Origin: Curvibacter gracilis ATCC BAA-807
Lineage (GTDB): Bacteria > Pseudomonadota > Gammaproteobacteria > Burkholderiales > Burkholderiaceae_C
Assembly (NCBI RefSeq): GCF_000518645.1
Contig: NZ_JADZ01000015.1
Location: 1 to 64,000 of the forward strand
DNA: 64,000 bases
Reading direction: 5' to 3'
Shown here: in pieces, positions 18,307 to 28,550 of the stretch
How the letters are laid out: every line of letters begins with the position of its first letter
How positions within the stretch are numbered: the first letter of the stretch is position 1
Position numbers and translations under genes: made by a program
The notes under the pieces: model-generated
Databases searched by the model: none
What the model was told of the DNA's origin: nothing
Seen by the model: only the letters and a program-made list of their open reading frames with translations

Positions 18307-18335
18307 CGCCGCCCCGGGGCAAACCCGGGGCGGCG
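18307..18335. terminator. Bidirectional terminator hairpin
   Basis: A perfect 12-bp stem CGCCGCCCCGGG / CCCGGGGCGGCG with loop GCAAA between convergent cytochrome c and XoxJ-like genes. T-rich tails are short on both sides. Confidence 0.6.
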
Positions 18336-18387
18336 CAGCAGTGTCACTTTTTGGAACGTTCCAGGGCGAAGCAGGTGACAAGCCAGA

Positions 18388-19227
18388 TCAGGGCGCCTGC
18401 CAGGGCACCTGGGCCGCGGCAAAGGCCTTGGCGAGCCGCCCGTCGGCGGCGACGGCATTGAGCGCGGCCTGCAGGGCCTGCGCCAATTCAACCGACTGCT
18501 TCTTGACGGCCATGCCCACGGCCCAGCCGTCGCGCGGGGCGCGGGGCATGGGCAGGGCCTCGATGAAGAAGCGCTTGTCGTCGCCCAGCACCGAGTACAG
18601 CTCGGAGGCCTGTCCCGCCGCCGCATCCACCTCACCATCGCGCAGCAACCGTGCCGCCGCCACGCCATCGGGCAAATGGGTGGTCAACAGATCGCGGTAG
18701 GCCCCCTGGTCGGCACCGATCAGCAGCCAGCCGGCCAGCGATTGCCCGGCCACCGCCACCTTGTGGCCCTTGAGCGCGGCCAGGCTCTCCAGGTCAGGCA
18801 GCCGGTCCAGCCGTCGCGCCATCACCACCCGCTCGCGGTAATAGGGCCCGAAGATCAGCACCTGGCGCTCGGCATCCATCAGGGGTTTGTCCACCGGCAC
18901 ATGCAGTAGCACATCCGCCGGGCCGTAGCCCAGGTAGTGGCCCTTCCAGACCATGTTGCGCAGGTCGTCGCCCATCTTCTCGTCGGCGTCGAAGGGCAGC
19001 AGGTTCAGCTTGAGCCCCAGTTGGGTGGCCAGCAGGCGCGCCAGTTCGGCATCGATGCCCTTGCCTTTGACGTTGAACGGCGGGTTGTCGTTGTAGATCG
19101 CCACCGACAGCACCCCGCGCGCCTGGATGCGCGCCCAGGCAGATTCCTCCTGGGCCTGGGCCTGCCAGGCCAGCGGGGCGGCCGCCAGGGCCGCCGATGC
19201 CTTCAACAGGCTGCGGCGGGCAATCAC
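18388..19227 (-). CDS. Quinoprotein-associated periplasmic binding protein (XoxJ/MoxJ-like)
   Basis: A 279-residue secreted protein with a signal peptide starting MIARRSLLKASAALAAAPL and ending near AQA (residue 25). The rest is a type II periplasmic-binding fold of the family found next to PQQ dehydrogenases (MoxJ, XoxJ and relatives): VLSVAIYNDNPPFNVKGKGID, then GPYYRERVVMARR. In methylotrophs this family is needed to activate or assemble the dehydrogenase rather than to import a solute. It starts with GTG, which overlaps the stop codon of the PedF-type cytochrome by GTGA, so the two are one operon under the sigma-54 site at 19758. Confidence 0.87.
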   Translation of the reverse strand: MIARRSLLKASAALAAAPLAWQAQAQEESAWARIQARGVLSVAIYNDNPPFNVKGKGIDAELARLLATQLGLKLNLLPFDADEKMGDDLRNMVWKGHYLGYGPADVLLHVPVDKPLMDAERQVLIFGPYYRERVVMARRLDRLPDLESLAALKGHKVAVAGQSLAGWLLIGADQGAYRDLLTTHLPDGVAAARLLRDGEVDAAAGQASELYSVLGDDKRFFIEALPMPRAPRDGWAVGMAVKKQSVELAQALQAALNAVAADGRLAKAFAAAQVPWQAP

Positions 19228-19715
19228 TTGGCCTCCGCCAGCGGCTTGACGCGCAGCGATTCCAGGTAGGTCTTGATGGCCCAGGCCGCTTCCTGCGACA
19301 GGATGCCCTCAAAGCCCGGCATGTAGACCGCGCCGTTGCGGGTCACGCCGTGGCGGAAGTGGCCGATGAACCAGTCGTTCACATCACGCACGCAGGCGGC
19401 CTGCTTCTTGGCGTCGCGCAGGCCGGCACAGTCGTCGTCCAGGTGGCGCAGATCGGGTGCGATGCCGCCCGAGATGGCCTCCAGGCCATGGCAGCGGGCG
19501 CAGTTCTGGTTGAAGCCCGACGAGCCGATGCGGATCGCCTCAGGGTTCTTGCTGTAGGGGTTGTCCACCCGCCACTCCTCGCCCAACTTGGGCAGGTTGC
19601 CGGTGTCCACCGCCTGCGGGGTGACGTCACCGTGGGCGTGCGCCAGGCCACTCAAGGCCAGCAGCAGGGCCCCGGCCCACAGCAAAGGGCGGCCGAAAAA
19701 GGAAGTCGATTTCAT
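19224..19715 (-). CDS. pedF: Cytochrome c550, PedF type
   Basis: A 163-residue periplasmic cytochrome with signal peptide to about residue 27 (AHA). The haem motif is C72-A-R-C75-H76 and the axial Met lies in YMPGFEG (M132). Two extra cysteines (C96, C108) flank an Asp-rich stretch and probably form a disulfide. This pattern is that of PedF/ExaB-like cytochromes, the direct electron acceptors of PQQ ethanol dehydrogenases. RBS GGAG is seven bases before the ATG. First gene of the pair with the XoxJ-like protein. Confidence 0.9.
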   Translation of the reverse strand: MKSTSFFGRPLLWAGALLLALSGLAHAHGDVTPQAVDTGNLPKLGEEWRVDNPYSKNPEAIRIGSSGFNQNCARCHGLEAISGGIAPDLRHLDDDCAGLRDAKKQAACVRDVNDWFIGHFRHGVTRNGAVYMPGFEGILSQEAAWAIKTYLESLRVKPLAEAK

Positions 19716-19757
19716 GGTGTCTCCGGGTTTTTGTTGAAAAGCAATGAGCGTTTGTCA

Positions 19758-19772
19758 GCAAAGCGCATGCCA
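19758..19772 (-). promoter_or_regulatory. Candidate sigma-54 promoter of the pedF operon
   Basis: On the minus strand TGGCATG-CGCT-TTGC, one mismatch to TGGCACG-N4-TTGC, spacing correct. Transcription would begin near 19746, giving a 30-base leader before pedF. Confidence 0.68.
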
Positions 19773-19952
19773 AGCCCCGTACCCTCGCACCAACCCCTAG
19801 GACAACTCCGCATGACATGTGCCGGGTTGCGCTATAGCGTGGCAGGCCGTTGCTCCAATCTGTGACGCTGGACCAGGATTTGCTAGCCAAGCCTCTTGAG
19901 CGAGTTGAACAACGACAAATGACAGCCCCCAGGGCTGCAGGAGACAAACGCG

Positions 19953-22034
<2,082 letters not shown>

Positions 22035-22054
22035 GGCCTGTCAACAGGGCTTCG

Positions 22055-22132
22055 CCCCCTGGGGAAAACCAGGGCCCGGCGTGACACCGATGGAGCACCG
22101 GTGTCACACCTCGGAGATGCAACACCGTTGCA
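22055..22132. promoter_or_regulatory. Three inverted repeats upstream of the ABC operon, candidate enhancer
   Basis: In order: CCCTGG/CCAGGG hairpin (about 22057-22074), which may terminate the regulator gene; GTGACACCG-N9-CGGTGTCAC (22081-22107); and TGCAAC-ACC-GTTGCA (22118-22132). The second shares its half-sites with 17820-17836. They lie 130-180 bases upstream of the sigma-54 site, the usual range for an activator's enhancer. Confidence 0.5.
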
Positions 22133-22258
22133 CAACACCACGCCGCCTGCCCGGTTCCGCCTCATCCGCCCCGGTGGCCCTGCGTCCCGGGGGCTGAGGC
22201 GCCTCCCCGGCACCACCGCCCCCCTGAAAACCCCTACAAGCCCCCCTCCACCGGGCTT

Positions 22259-22275
22259 TCGGCACGGGCTTTGCA
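22259..22275 (+). promoter_or_regulatory. Candidate sigma-54 promoter of the ABC/ExbBD/two-component operon
   Basis: CGGCACG-GGCT-TTGCA: one mismatch to the consensus, with correct spacing. Predicted start near 22286 supports using the ATG at 22322 rather than the TTG at 22271 as the first codon. Confidence 0.7.
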
Positions 22276-22321
22276 GAACACCCAGCCTCTGCCACCCGCC
22301 AGCCAAGACAGCCACCCCGCC

Positions 22322-23044
22322 ATGCTCTCCGTGCGCCACCTCAGCAAAAGCTATGGCTCCCGCCAGGCGCTCCAACAACTGGGGCTGGAGCTGGCCGACG
22401 GCCAGTTCTGCGTGCTGCTGGGGCCCAATGGCGCCGGCAAGTCGACCCTGTTCCAGTTGCTCACCGGCCTGTTCATGCCCGACAGCGGCGACATCGAGGT
22501 CGATGGTCTGAACCTGCGCCACGCCGCCGCGCGCGCCCTGGCCCGCATCGGCGTGGTGTTCCAGCAGCAGTCGCTCGACCTGGACCTGAGCGTGCGCCAG
22601 AACCTGCTGTTCCATGGCGACCTGCATGGCCTGCCGCGCGCCCTGTGCCGGGAGCGCATCGCCAGCGATGCGCCCGGCCTGGGCCTGGACAAAGACCTGG
22701 ACCGCCCGGTGCGTGAGCTCTCGGGCGGCACCCGGCGCAAGGTGGAGCTGGTGCGCGCCCTGCTGCACCGCCCCGGCCTGCTGCTGATGGACGAGGCCAC
22801 CGTGGGCCTGGACCCGCCCTCGCGCCACGACCTGCTGCGCACCGTGCGCCAGGACGTGGCCCAGCGCGGCACCAGCGTGCTGTGGGCCACCCATTGGGTC
22901 GAGGAAGCCGCCCAGGCCGACCGCGTGCTGGTGCTGCACCAGGGCCAGCTGGTGGCCGACGGCAGCCCGGCCGAGGTCACCCAGGCCCTGGGCGCCGACA
23001 CCCTGGAAGCCGGCTTCATCCGGCGCACCGCCGCCCGCGGCTGA
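22322..23044 (+). CDS. ABC transporter ATPase, PQQ-dependent alcohol dehydrogenase-associated
   Basis: A 240-residue cytosolic ABC ATPase: Walker A GPNGAGKST (residues 34-42), signature LSGGTRRKVEL (with Thr in place of the usual Gln), Walker B LLLMDEATVGLDPPSR, and the H-loop in WATHW. It belongs to the subfamily found beside PQQ alcohol dehydrogenases; its P. putida counterpart is part of PedA1A2BC, required for growth with scarce lanthanide. First gene of an operon of eleven tightly packed genes. The ATG lies just after the predicted sigma-54 transcription start. Confidence 0.92.
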   Translation: MLSVRHLSKSYGSRQALQQLGLELADGQFCVLLGPNGAGKSTLFQLLTGLFMPDSGDIEVDGLNLRHAAARALARIGVVFQQQSLDLDLSVRQNLLFHGDLHGLPRALCRERIASDAPGLGLDKDLDRPVRELSGGTRRKVELVRALLHRPGLLLMDEATVGLDPPSRHDLLRTVRQDVAQRGTSVLWATHWVEEAAQADRVLVLHQGQLVADGSPAEVTQALGADTLEAGFIRRTAARG

Positions 23045-23074
23045 ACGCCGCACCGCTCTAGCCCCTTGAACGCC

Positions 23075-24058
23075 ATGCACCACGCTCTGTTTTCCCCCAT
23101 CCGCTGGCTGTCAGCCCTGGCCCTGGCCGGGCTGCTGCACGGCGCCGCCCAGGCCCAGACCCTGGCCCTGGTGTCCAGCGAAAAGGACAACGCCATCACC
23201 GTCATCCGCCTGGCCGACCTGCAGCTGCAGGCGCCCATCCCCACCTGCAAGCGCCCACGCCACATGCAGCTCAGCGCCAACCGGCAGCAGCTGCTGGTGG
23301 CCTGCAGCGACAGCGCCGCCGCCGACGTGATCGATCTGCGCAGCCTGAGATCGGTGGACCGCATCCCCCTGAGCGACGACCCCGAGATCTTCGACCTCTC
23401 GCCCGACGGCCGCACCTTCTACGTGTCCAACGAAGACGATGCGGCGCTCAGCATCATCGACGCGACCAGCCGCAAGATCGTGGCCAGCGTGCCGGTGGGC
23501 CGCGAGCCCGAGGGGGTGAAGGTGTCGGCCGACGGCAAGACGGTGTATGTCAGCTCCGAGGTGGCCAACAGCGTGCACGTGATCGACACCGCCAGCCGCA
23601 AGCTGGTCAAGACGATTGCGGTGGGCCAGCGCCCGCGCCGCATGGCCCTGAGCCCGGACGGCAAGGAGCTGTGGGTCAGCAACGAGCTGGGCGCCAGCAT
23701 CAGCATCATCTCCACCGCCGAGCAAAAAGTCGTGCACACCCTGACGCTCGACCTCAAGGGCGCCCGCGCCAGCGACATCACCCCGGTGGGCCTGCTGATC
23801 GGGCGCGACGGAAAGCGCGCCTACGTGGCCATGGGCCGGGCCAACCATGTGGCCTTCATCGATGTGGCCAGCCGCCAGATCACCGAGCGCGTGCTGGTGG
23901 GCCGGCGCGCCTGGGGCCTGGCCCTGAGCCAGGACGAATCGCGCCTGTATGTGGTCAACGGCCTGTCGGACGACCTCACCGTGGTCGACGTGAAGGCCGC
24001 CCGGGCCCTGAAGAGCGTGCCCGTCGGGCGCGTGCCCCACACCGTGGTGCTGTACTGA
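23075..24058 (+). CDS. PQQ-associated YVTN beta-propeller protein
   Basis: A 327-residue secreted protein: signal peptide (MHHALFSPIRWLSALALAGL.. to about AQA), then about seven propeller blades with YVTN-like repeats (TVYVSSEVANSVHVID, LWVSNELGASISII, LYVVNGLSDDLTVVD). It is the beta-propeller partner repeatedly found in PQQ-linked ABC operons. It may capture substrate or metal or dock the transporter; the role is unproven. A TTG at 23066 would add three residues; the ATG gives a normal signal peptide. Its stop overlaps the next start by one base. Confidence 0.88.
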   Translation: MHHALFSPIRWLSALALAGLLHGAAQAQTLALVSSEKDNAITVIRLADLQLQAPIPTCKRPRHMQLSANRQQLLVACSDSAAADVIDLRSLRSVDRIPLSDDPEIFDLSPDGRTFYVSNEDDAALSIIDATSRKIVASVPVGREPEGVKVSADGKTVYVSSEVANSVHVIDTASRKLVKTIAVGQRPRRMALSPDGKELWVSNELGASISIISTAEQKVVHTLTLDLKGARASDITPVGLLIGRDGKRAYVAMGRANHVAFIDVASRQITERVLVGRRAWGLALSQDESRLYVVNGLSDDLTVVDVKAARALKSVPVGRVPHTVVLY

Positions 24059-25224
24059 TGCGCGCCGCCTTTCACCGAAGCCTGATCGCCACGGCGCTGG
24101 CCCTGGCGGCCACGGCCAGCCAGGCCGCCGCCTGGAAGCTCACCCTGATCGAACAGGCCGACCCACCGGCCTGGCAGCGCCAGCAGCTCGAGCGCGCCTA
24201 CCTGGGCCACAGCGGTGGCTCGCTCAAGCCCGCCATCGCCCTGGGCCTGGAAGACGCCCAGTTCGAAACCCAGGCCGCCCAGACCACGCTCCGGCTGCAG
24301 ACCGAAGCCAGCCCCAGCCTGGAGGCCGCCCGCGAGGCCGCCCGCCAGGCCGAGAAGGCCGGCGCCCAGGCCCTGCTGCTGGACCTGCCGGCCGACTGGG
24401 TGCGCGCCGTGGCCGGCGCGGTCAAGCTGCCGGTGCTCAACCTGAGCGCGCGCGACCAGGCCCTGCGCGAACGCGACTGCCTGCCCCAGCTGTTCCACCT
24501 GATCGCCAGCGAGCGCATGCGTGCCGACGCCCTGGCCCAGGCCCTGGCCAGCCGCAAGTGGGGCCAGGTGCTGCTGCTCAGCGGCAGCGCCCCGGAGGAC
24601 GCCGCGCGCAGCCAGATCGCCCAACAGGCCCTCCAGCGCTACGGCCTGAAGCTGGTGGCCCAGCGCCCCTTCAAGCTCTCCACCGACCCGCGCGAGCGCC
24701 AGCTGGCCAACCCCCTGCTGCTCACCGGCGGCCTGGCCTACGACGTGGTCTGGGTGGTGGACAGCGAGGGCGAGTTCGCCCGCAGCCTGCCCTTCAACAG
24801 CGCCAGCCCGCGCCCGGTGGTGGGCGATGGTGGCGTGGTGGCCCTGGAATGGCAGGCCCAGTACGAACGCTATGGCGCACCGCAACTGTCGCGCCGCTTC
24901 CAGAAGGCCACCGGGCGCGGCATGCAGGCCACCGACTGGGCAGGCTGGGTGGCAGGCCGGGCCCTGGCCAACGCAGCACTCACGCTGCGCTCGGCCGACG
25001 CCCAGGCGCTGCGCCAGGCCCTGGGCTCGGTCAGCGTGGACGGCGCCAAAGGCGTGGCCCTGCAGTTCCGGCCCTGGGACCGACAGCTGCGCCAGCCCCT
25101 GCTGCTCAGCGACGGCCAGGGTGTGCAGGCGCTGGCCCCGGCCGAGGGCGTGCTGCACCCGCGCAACGCGCTCGACACCCTGGGTGCCGACGAGCCCGAA
25201 AAGCTCTGCAAGGGGCAGCCATGA
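24058..25224 (+). CDS. ABC substrate-binding protein, PQQ alcohol dehydrogenase system
   Basis: A 388-residue periplasmic protein with signal peptide (to about residue 22, QAAA) and a type I (LivJ-like) binding fold: ALLLDLPADWV, QLFHLIASERMRADALAQ, GDGGVVALEWQAQYERYG. This is the binding protein of the PQQ-associated ABC system. If the system imports lanthanide complexes as in P. putida, this protein would bind them, but no metal-ligand cluster is obvious. Overlaps both neighbours. Confidence 0.88.
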   Translation: MRAAFHRSLIATALALAATASQAAAWKLTLIEQADPPAWQRQQLERAYLGHSGGSLKPAIALGLEDAQFETQAAQTTLRLQTEASPSLEAAREAARQAEKAGAQALLLDLPADWVRAVAGAVKLPVLNLSARDQALRERDCLPQLFHLIASERMRADALAQALASRKWGQVLLLSGSAPEDAARSQIAQQALQRYGLKLVAQRPFKLSTDPRERQLANPLLLTGGLAYDVVWVVDSEGEFARSLPFNSASPRPVVGDGGVVALEWQAQYERYGAPQLSRRFQKATGRGMQATDWAGWVAGRALANAALTLRSADAQALRQALGSVSVDGAKGVALQFRPWDRQLRQPLLLSDGQGVQALAPAEGVLHPRNALDTLGADEPEKLCKGQP

Positions 25225-26048
25225 GCCTGTCGCTGCGCCACCTGCTGCAGGCCATGCGCGCCATCGTCTGGCGCGAGCTGCTCAAGTTCTCGCGCCAGCG
25301 CGGTCGCCTGGCCTCGGCCCTGGTGCGGCCGCTGCTGTGGCTGGCGGTGTTTGCCGCGGGCTTTCGCAATGTGTTCGGGGTGGCCATCGTCGAGCCCTAT
25401 TCCACCTACATCCCGTACGACGTCTACATCGCCCCCGGCCTGATCGGGATGGTGATGCTGTTCAACGGCATGCAGTCCTCGCTGGCCATGGTCTACGACC
25501 GCGAGATGGGCCTGATGCGCCTGCTGCTGGTGGCCCCGCTGCCCCGCTGGTGGGTGCTGGCCTGCAAGCTGGCCGCCACCGCCGTGCTGTCGCTGCTGCA
25601 GGCCCTGTGCTTTGTGCTGATCGCCTGGGCCCTGGGCACACCGCTGCCGCTGTGGGGCCCGCAGTTGCCCGCCGCGCTGCTGGCCAGCACCAGCGCCGCC
25701 CTGATGCTGGGTGCGCTGGGCCTGCTGCTGAGCGTGCACATCAAGCAGCTCGAGAACTTCGCCGGCACCATGAACTTCGTCATCTTCCCGATGTACTTCA
25801 TGTCCACCGCGCTGTACCCGATGTGGAAGCTGCAGGAGTCGGGCGCCGAATGGGTGTACCAGGTGGCGCGCTTCAACCCCTTCACCCACGCCGTGGAGTG
25901 GATCCGCTTCGCCTTCTACGGCCAGGACGCGGGCGCCTCGCCCTGGGTGGTGCTGGGCACCGGCGCACTGTGCTTTGTGCTGGCCTGCTGGGGCTACGAC
26001 CCGCAGCGCGGCTTTGGCGCGCTGAGCAAGCGCGGGGGTGGCGCATGA
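25221..26048 (+). CDS. ABC transporter permease, PedC type
   Basis: A 275-residue integral membrane protein of the ABC-2 family with about six membrane segments. Conserved parts: WRELLKFSRQRGRLASALVRPLLW at the N-terminal cytosolic edge, YDREMGLMRLLLVAPLPRWW as the coupling region, and the FPMYFMSTALYPMW loop. It forms the channel for the ATPase in this operon. ABC-2 permeases often export, yet the P. putida homologue is linked to lanthanide-dependent growth, so direction is open. ATGA overlap on each side. Confidence 0.9.
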   Translation: MSLSLRHLLQAMRAIVWRELLKFSRQRGRLASALVRPLLWLAVFAAGFRNVFGVAIVEPYSTYIPYDVYIAPGLIGMVMLFNGMQSSLAMVYDREMGLMRLLLVAPLPRWWVLACKLAATAVLSLLQALCFVLIAWALGTPLPLWGPQLPAALLASTSAALMLGALGLLLSVHIKQLENFAGTMNFVIFPMYFMSTALYPMWKLQESGAEWVYQVARFNPFTHAVEWIRFAFYGQDAGASPWVVLGTGALCFVLACWGYDPQRGFGALSKRGGGA

Positions 26049-26725
26049 GCCCCTGGCGTGCCAACCGACGTGAGCCGCTGAGCGAACCCCTGTGGCTCGA
26101 ATGGCTGGCCCTGGGCGGTCTGCTGGTGTTCGGCACCTGGCTGCTGGGCGTGCGCGGCGTGTGGGCCCTGCTGCTGCACGCCGACCCCACCGGCCTGACC
26201 CTGGTCATCGTGGCGGTGTTCGCCTGCAGCACCGCCTGGTGCGGCAGCCGCGCCAAGGCCTTGCAGGCGCAGCGCCAGGCCCTGGAGGCCAGCCTGCGCC
26301 CCGGCAGCCCCGGCCAGGGCTGGGCCCATGACTACTGGCTGGCCTGCCGGCAACCCGGCGGCGATGCCGCCACCGCGCTGGAGGTGCTGCTGGAGCACAG
26401 CCATGGCCCGCATGGCACGGCCTGGTGGGTCAACGGCATCCAGCTCAAGCTGGGCCTGCTGGGCAAGGTGATCGGCTTTTGCATCCTGGCGCTGAACATC
26501 GGCCAGTTGCAAAGCCTGGACGCCAGCCAGTCGAGCGAGCTGCTCAAAAGCCTGACCACCGGCCTGGGTGTGGCCCTGCTGACCACCATGGTGGGGCTGG
26601 TGGCCAACATCCTGCTGGGCCTGCAGCTGACGCGGCTCGACCGCTACGCCGACAGGCTGGTGGCCGATTGCCAGCGCCATGGGCTGAACCAGCGCCCACA
26701 ACATCACCAGGCGGGCGTGCCATGA
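26045..26725 (+). CDS. MotA/TolQ/ExbB-type proton channel protein
   Basis: A 226-residue inner-membrane protein. One N-terminal membrane helix (about residues 20-40), a second hydrophobic segment at about 45-62, then the typical pair LGKVIGFCILALNIG and LTTGLGVALLTTMVGLVANILLG near the C terminus, which matches the conserved ExbB/TolQ channel helices. It would pair with the next gene product, an ExbD-like protein, to use proton motive force. Two TonB-dependent receptors in the same island are the likely beneficiaries, though no TonB is encoded here. Confidence 0.82.
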   Translation: MSPWRANRREPLSEPLWLEWLALGGLLVFGTWLLGVRGVWALLLHADPTGLTLVIVAVFACSTAWCGSRAKALQAQRQALEASLRPGSPGQGWAHDYWLACRQPGGDAATALEVLLEHSHGPHGTAWWVNGIQLKLGLLGKVIGFCILALNIGQLQSLDASQSSELLKSLTTGLGVALLTTMVGLVANILLGLQLTRLDRYADRLVADCQRHGLNQRPQHHQAGVP

Positions 26726-27333
26726 GCCTGCGCCACCGGCGCCGCGCGCGCGAGCAAGAGGTCGACCCGTTCTACGACATGTTGTTCAACATGCTGATCG
26801 CCTTCGTGTTCTGCTTTCTGATCGCCTTGCTGGTCATGAACCCCAAGGCCCTGAAGGCCGGCGACATCCCCTCCAAGGCCGAGTACGTGATCACCGTGTC
26901 GTGGCCCGACCTGAACCCCAACGACCTCGACACCTGGGTGCAGGACCCGGGCGGCAAGCTGGTCTGGTTCCGCAACCGCGAGGCCGGCCTGATGCACCTG
27001 GACCGCGATGACCGCGGCATGTCCAACGACGTCATCACCATCAATGGCCGCCAGGTGGTCAACCCACTGAACCAGGAGGTGGTCACCCTGCGCGGCATCG
27101 CCCCGGGGGAGTACACGGTCAACCTGCAGTACTACGAAACCCGCAACGGCCAGCCGGTGGATGCCACCGTCTCGGTGCTCAAGGTCAACCCGCGCGCCGA
27201 GGTGGTGTTCTACGGCAGCCTGAAGCTCATGCGCCCCGGCGACGAGGTGACCGCCGTGCGCTTCACCCTGCTGCCCGACGGCAGCGTGGCCCACATCAAC
27301 AACCTGCCCAAGACCCTGGTGGAACGCCTATGA
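26722..27333 (+). CDS. ExbD/TolR-like protein
   Basis: A 203-residue protein with a basic N terminus (SLRHRRRAR), then EVDPFYDMLFNMLIAF, which aligns with the ExbD helix PFIDVMLVLLIIF, so D19 would be the proton-carrying aspartate. The periplasmic part (about 45-203) is longer than ExbD's and not the usual ExbD fold that I can recognise; it reads as beta-rich (LDTWVQDPGGKLVWFRNREAGL). It overlaps the ExbB-like gene and the next gene by four bases each. Confidence 0.72.
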   Translation: MSLRHRRRAREQEVDPFYDMLFNMLIAFVFCFLIALLVMNPKALKAGDIPSKAEYVITVSWPDLNPNDLDTWVQDPGGKLVWFRNREAGLMHLDRDDRGMSNDVITINGRQVVNPLNQEVVTLRGIAPGEYTVNLQYYETRNGQPVDATVSVLKVNPRAEVVFYGSLKLMRPGDEVTAVRFTLLPDGSVAHINNLPKTLVERL

Positions 27334-27824
27334 CCCTCGCCATCGAACTCGGCGCCGCCGTGCTGGCCCTGCTGTGCGCCCTGGCCCTGCTCTGGTCGCA
27401 CTGGCCGGCCTGGCTCAAGGCCGCGCTGCTGCTGGGCGTGACCGTCTTCTACTTCTTCGCCCACGACGAGGTGAACAACATCGCCGGCTGGCCCAGCCCC
27501 CACCGCCTGCCCGAGCGCTTCCAGCTGCTGGCCGCCGTCATCGAGGAGCCCACCCAGCGCAACCCCGGCGCTCTGTACCTGTGGGTGAACGCGGTCGAGA
27601 ACGGCCGCCCCCAGACCCAGCCGCGCGCCTACCGCCTGCCCTACACCAAGGACCTGCATGCCTTGCTCAACGACTCGCTGAAAAAGGTGCGCGAAGGCGT
27701 GAGCCAGCTCGGCACGCTGGAGCCGCAGCGCGGCCGCCCCGGCCTGTCGTGGCTGCGCCCGGGCAGCGACGAGCAGGTGGTGAAGCTGCGCGACATGCCC
27801 AAGCCACAGCTGCCGGAGAAGTGA
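27330..27824 (+). CDS. Small membrane protein of unknown function
   Basis: A 164-residue protein with two predicted N-terminal membrane helices (about residues 5-22 and 28-44: LKAALLLGVTVFYFFAHDEV) and a hydrophilic C-terminal part of about 110 residues rich in Pro and Arg. I do not recognise the family. It is made from the same coupled message as the ExbB/ExbD-like pair and may be a third subunit of that complex. Confidence 0.7.
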   Translation: MTLAIELGAAVLALLCALALLWSHWPAWLKAALLLGVTVFYFFAHDEVNNIAGWPSPHRLPERFQLLAAVIEEPTQRNPGALYLWVNAVENGRPQTQPRAYRLPYTKDLHALLNDSLKKVREGVSQLGTLEPQRGRPGLSWLRPGSDEQVVKLRDMPKPQLPEK

Positions 27825-27827
27825 GCC

Positions 27828-28550
27828 ATGTCGCTGCGCCTTGCCCCTGCCGTGCTGATCTGCTGCGCCCTGGCCCTGTCCGTGCTGGTGGCAGGCTGCG
27901 ACCGCGCGCCCGCCAGCAGCGACTACTTTCCGCTGGCCAGCGGCCAGCACTGGACCTACACCGAGACCACCGAACGTGACAACGGCCAGCGCAGCCAACG
28001 CAGCCTGCGCCTGGACAACCTGGGCCAAGACCGCCTGGACGACGAGCCCGCCTGGCACCGCTACAGCGACGACGGCATGCACTACTGGCTGCGCAGCGAC
28101 GACAGCGGCACCTACCGCGTGGCCAGCCGCTTCGAGCTCGACGAGTTCTACACGCCGGACGCCACCCGCCACTACGTGCTCAAGCAGCCCCTGAGCGTGG
28201 GCACCAGCTGGCAGGCCGACACCGCCCCCTACCTGCTGGAGCGGGCCCAGCAGTTTCCGCCCGAGATCCGCCACAGCCACCCGGCCGTGCCCATGGTCTA
28301 CCGCATCGAGGCCACCGACGAAGCCGTGGACACGGGGGCGGGCCGCTTCGAGCACTGCCTGCGCGTGCAGGGCGTGGCCAGCCTGCACCTGTACGTGGAC
28401 GCCGCCTCGGGCTGGAAGGACCTGCCCCTGATCACCCGCGAGTGGTACTGCCCCGGCGTGGGCCTGGTGCGCCTGAGCCGCGAAGAACACACCGCCTCCA
28501 GCTTTGTCACGGGCGGCACCCTCACCCTGGATCTGCAATCATGGCCCTGA
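27828..28550 (+). CDS. Putative outer-membrane or periplasmic lipoprotein
   Basis: A 240-residue lipoprotein: signal peptide ending in the lipobox LVAGC at about residue 24, then DRAPASSDYFPL. The mature part looks beta-rich and begins with FPLASGQHWTYTET, a pattern seen in secreted proteins annotated as hypothetical. No catalytic motif seen. It starts four bases after the previous gene and overlaps the Bug gene by ten bases, so it belongs to the operon. Confidence 0.72.
   Translation: MSLRLAPAVLICCALALSVLVAGCDRAPASSDYFPLASGQHWTYTETTERDNGQRSQRSLRLDNLGQDRLDDEPAWHRYSDDGMHYWLRSDDSGTYRVASRFELDEFYTPDATRHYVLKQPLSVGTSWQADTAPYLLERAQQFPPEIRHSHPAVPMVYRIEATDEAVDTGAGRFEHCLRVQGVASLHLYVDAASGWKDLPLITREWYCPGVGLVRLSREEHTASSFVTGGTLTLDLQSWP

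Noticed and set aside
19840-19853. Sigma-54-like TGGCAGG-CCG-TTGC upstream of the AcoR-like gene
   Set aside because: Only nine bases lie between GG and GC, where ten are required. Another near match at 19869-19883 (TGG then TTGC) has correct spacing but a poor -24 box, so no promoter was assigned.
23066-23074. TTG start for the beta-propeller gene
   Set aside because: The ATG at 23075 gives a normal signal peptide; the TTG adds only three residues without better ribosome binding sequence.
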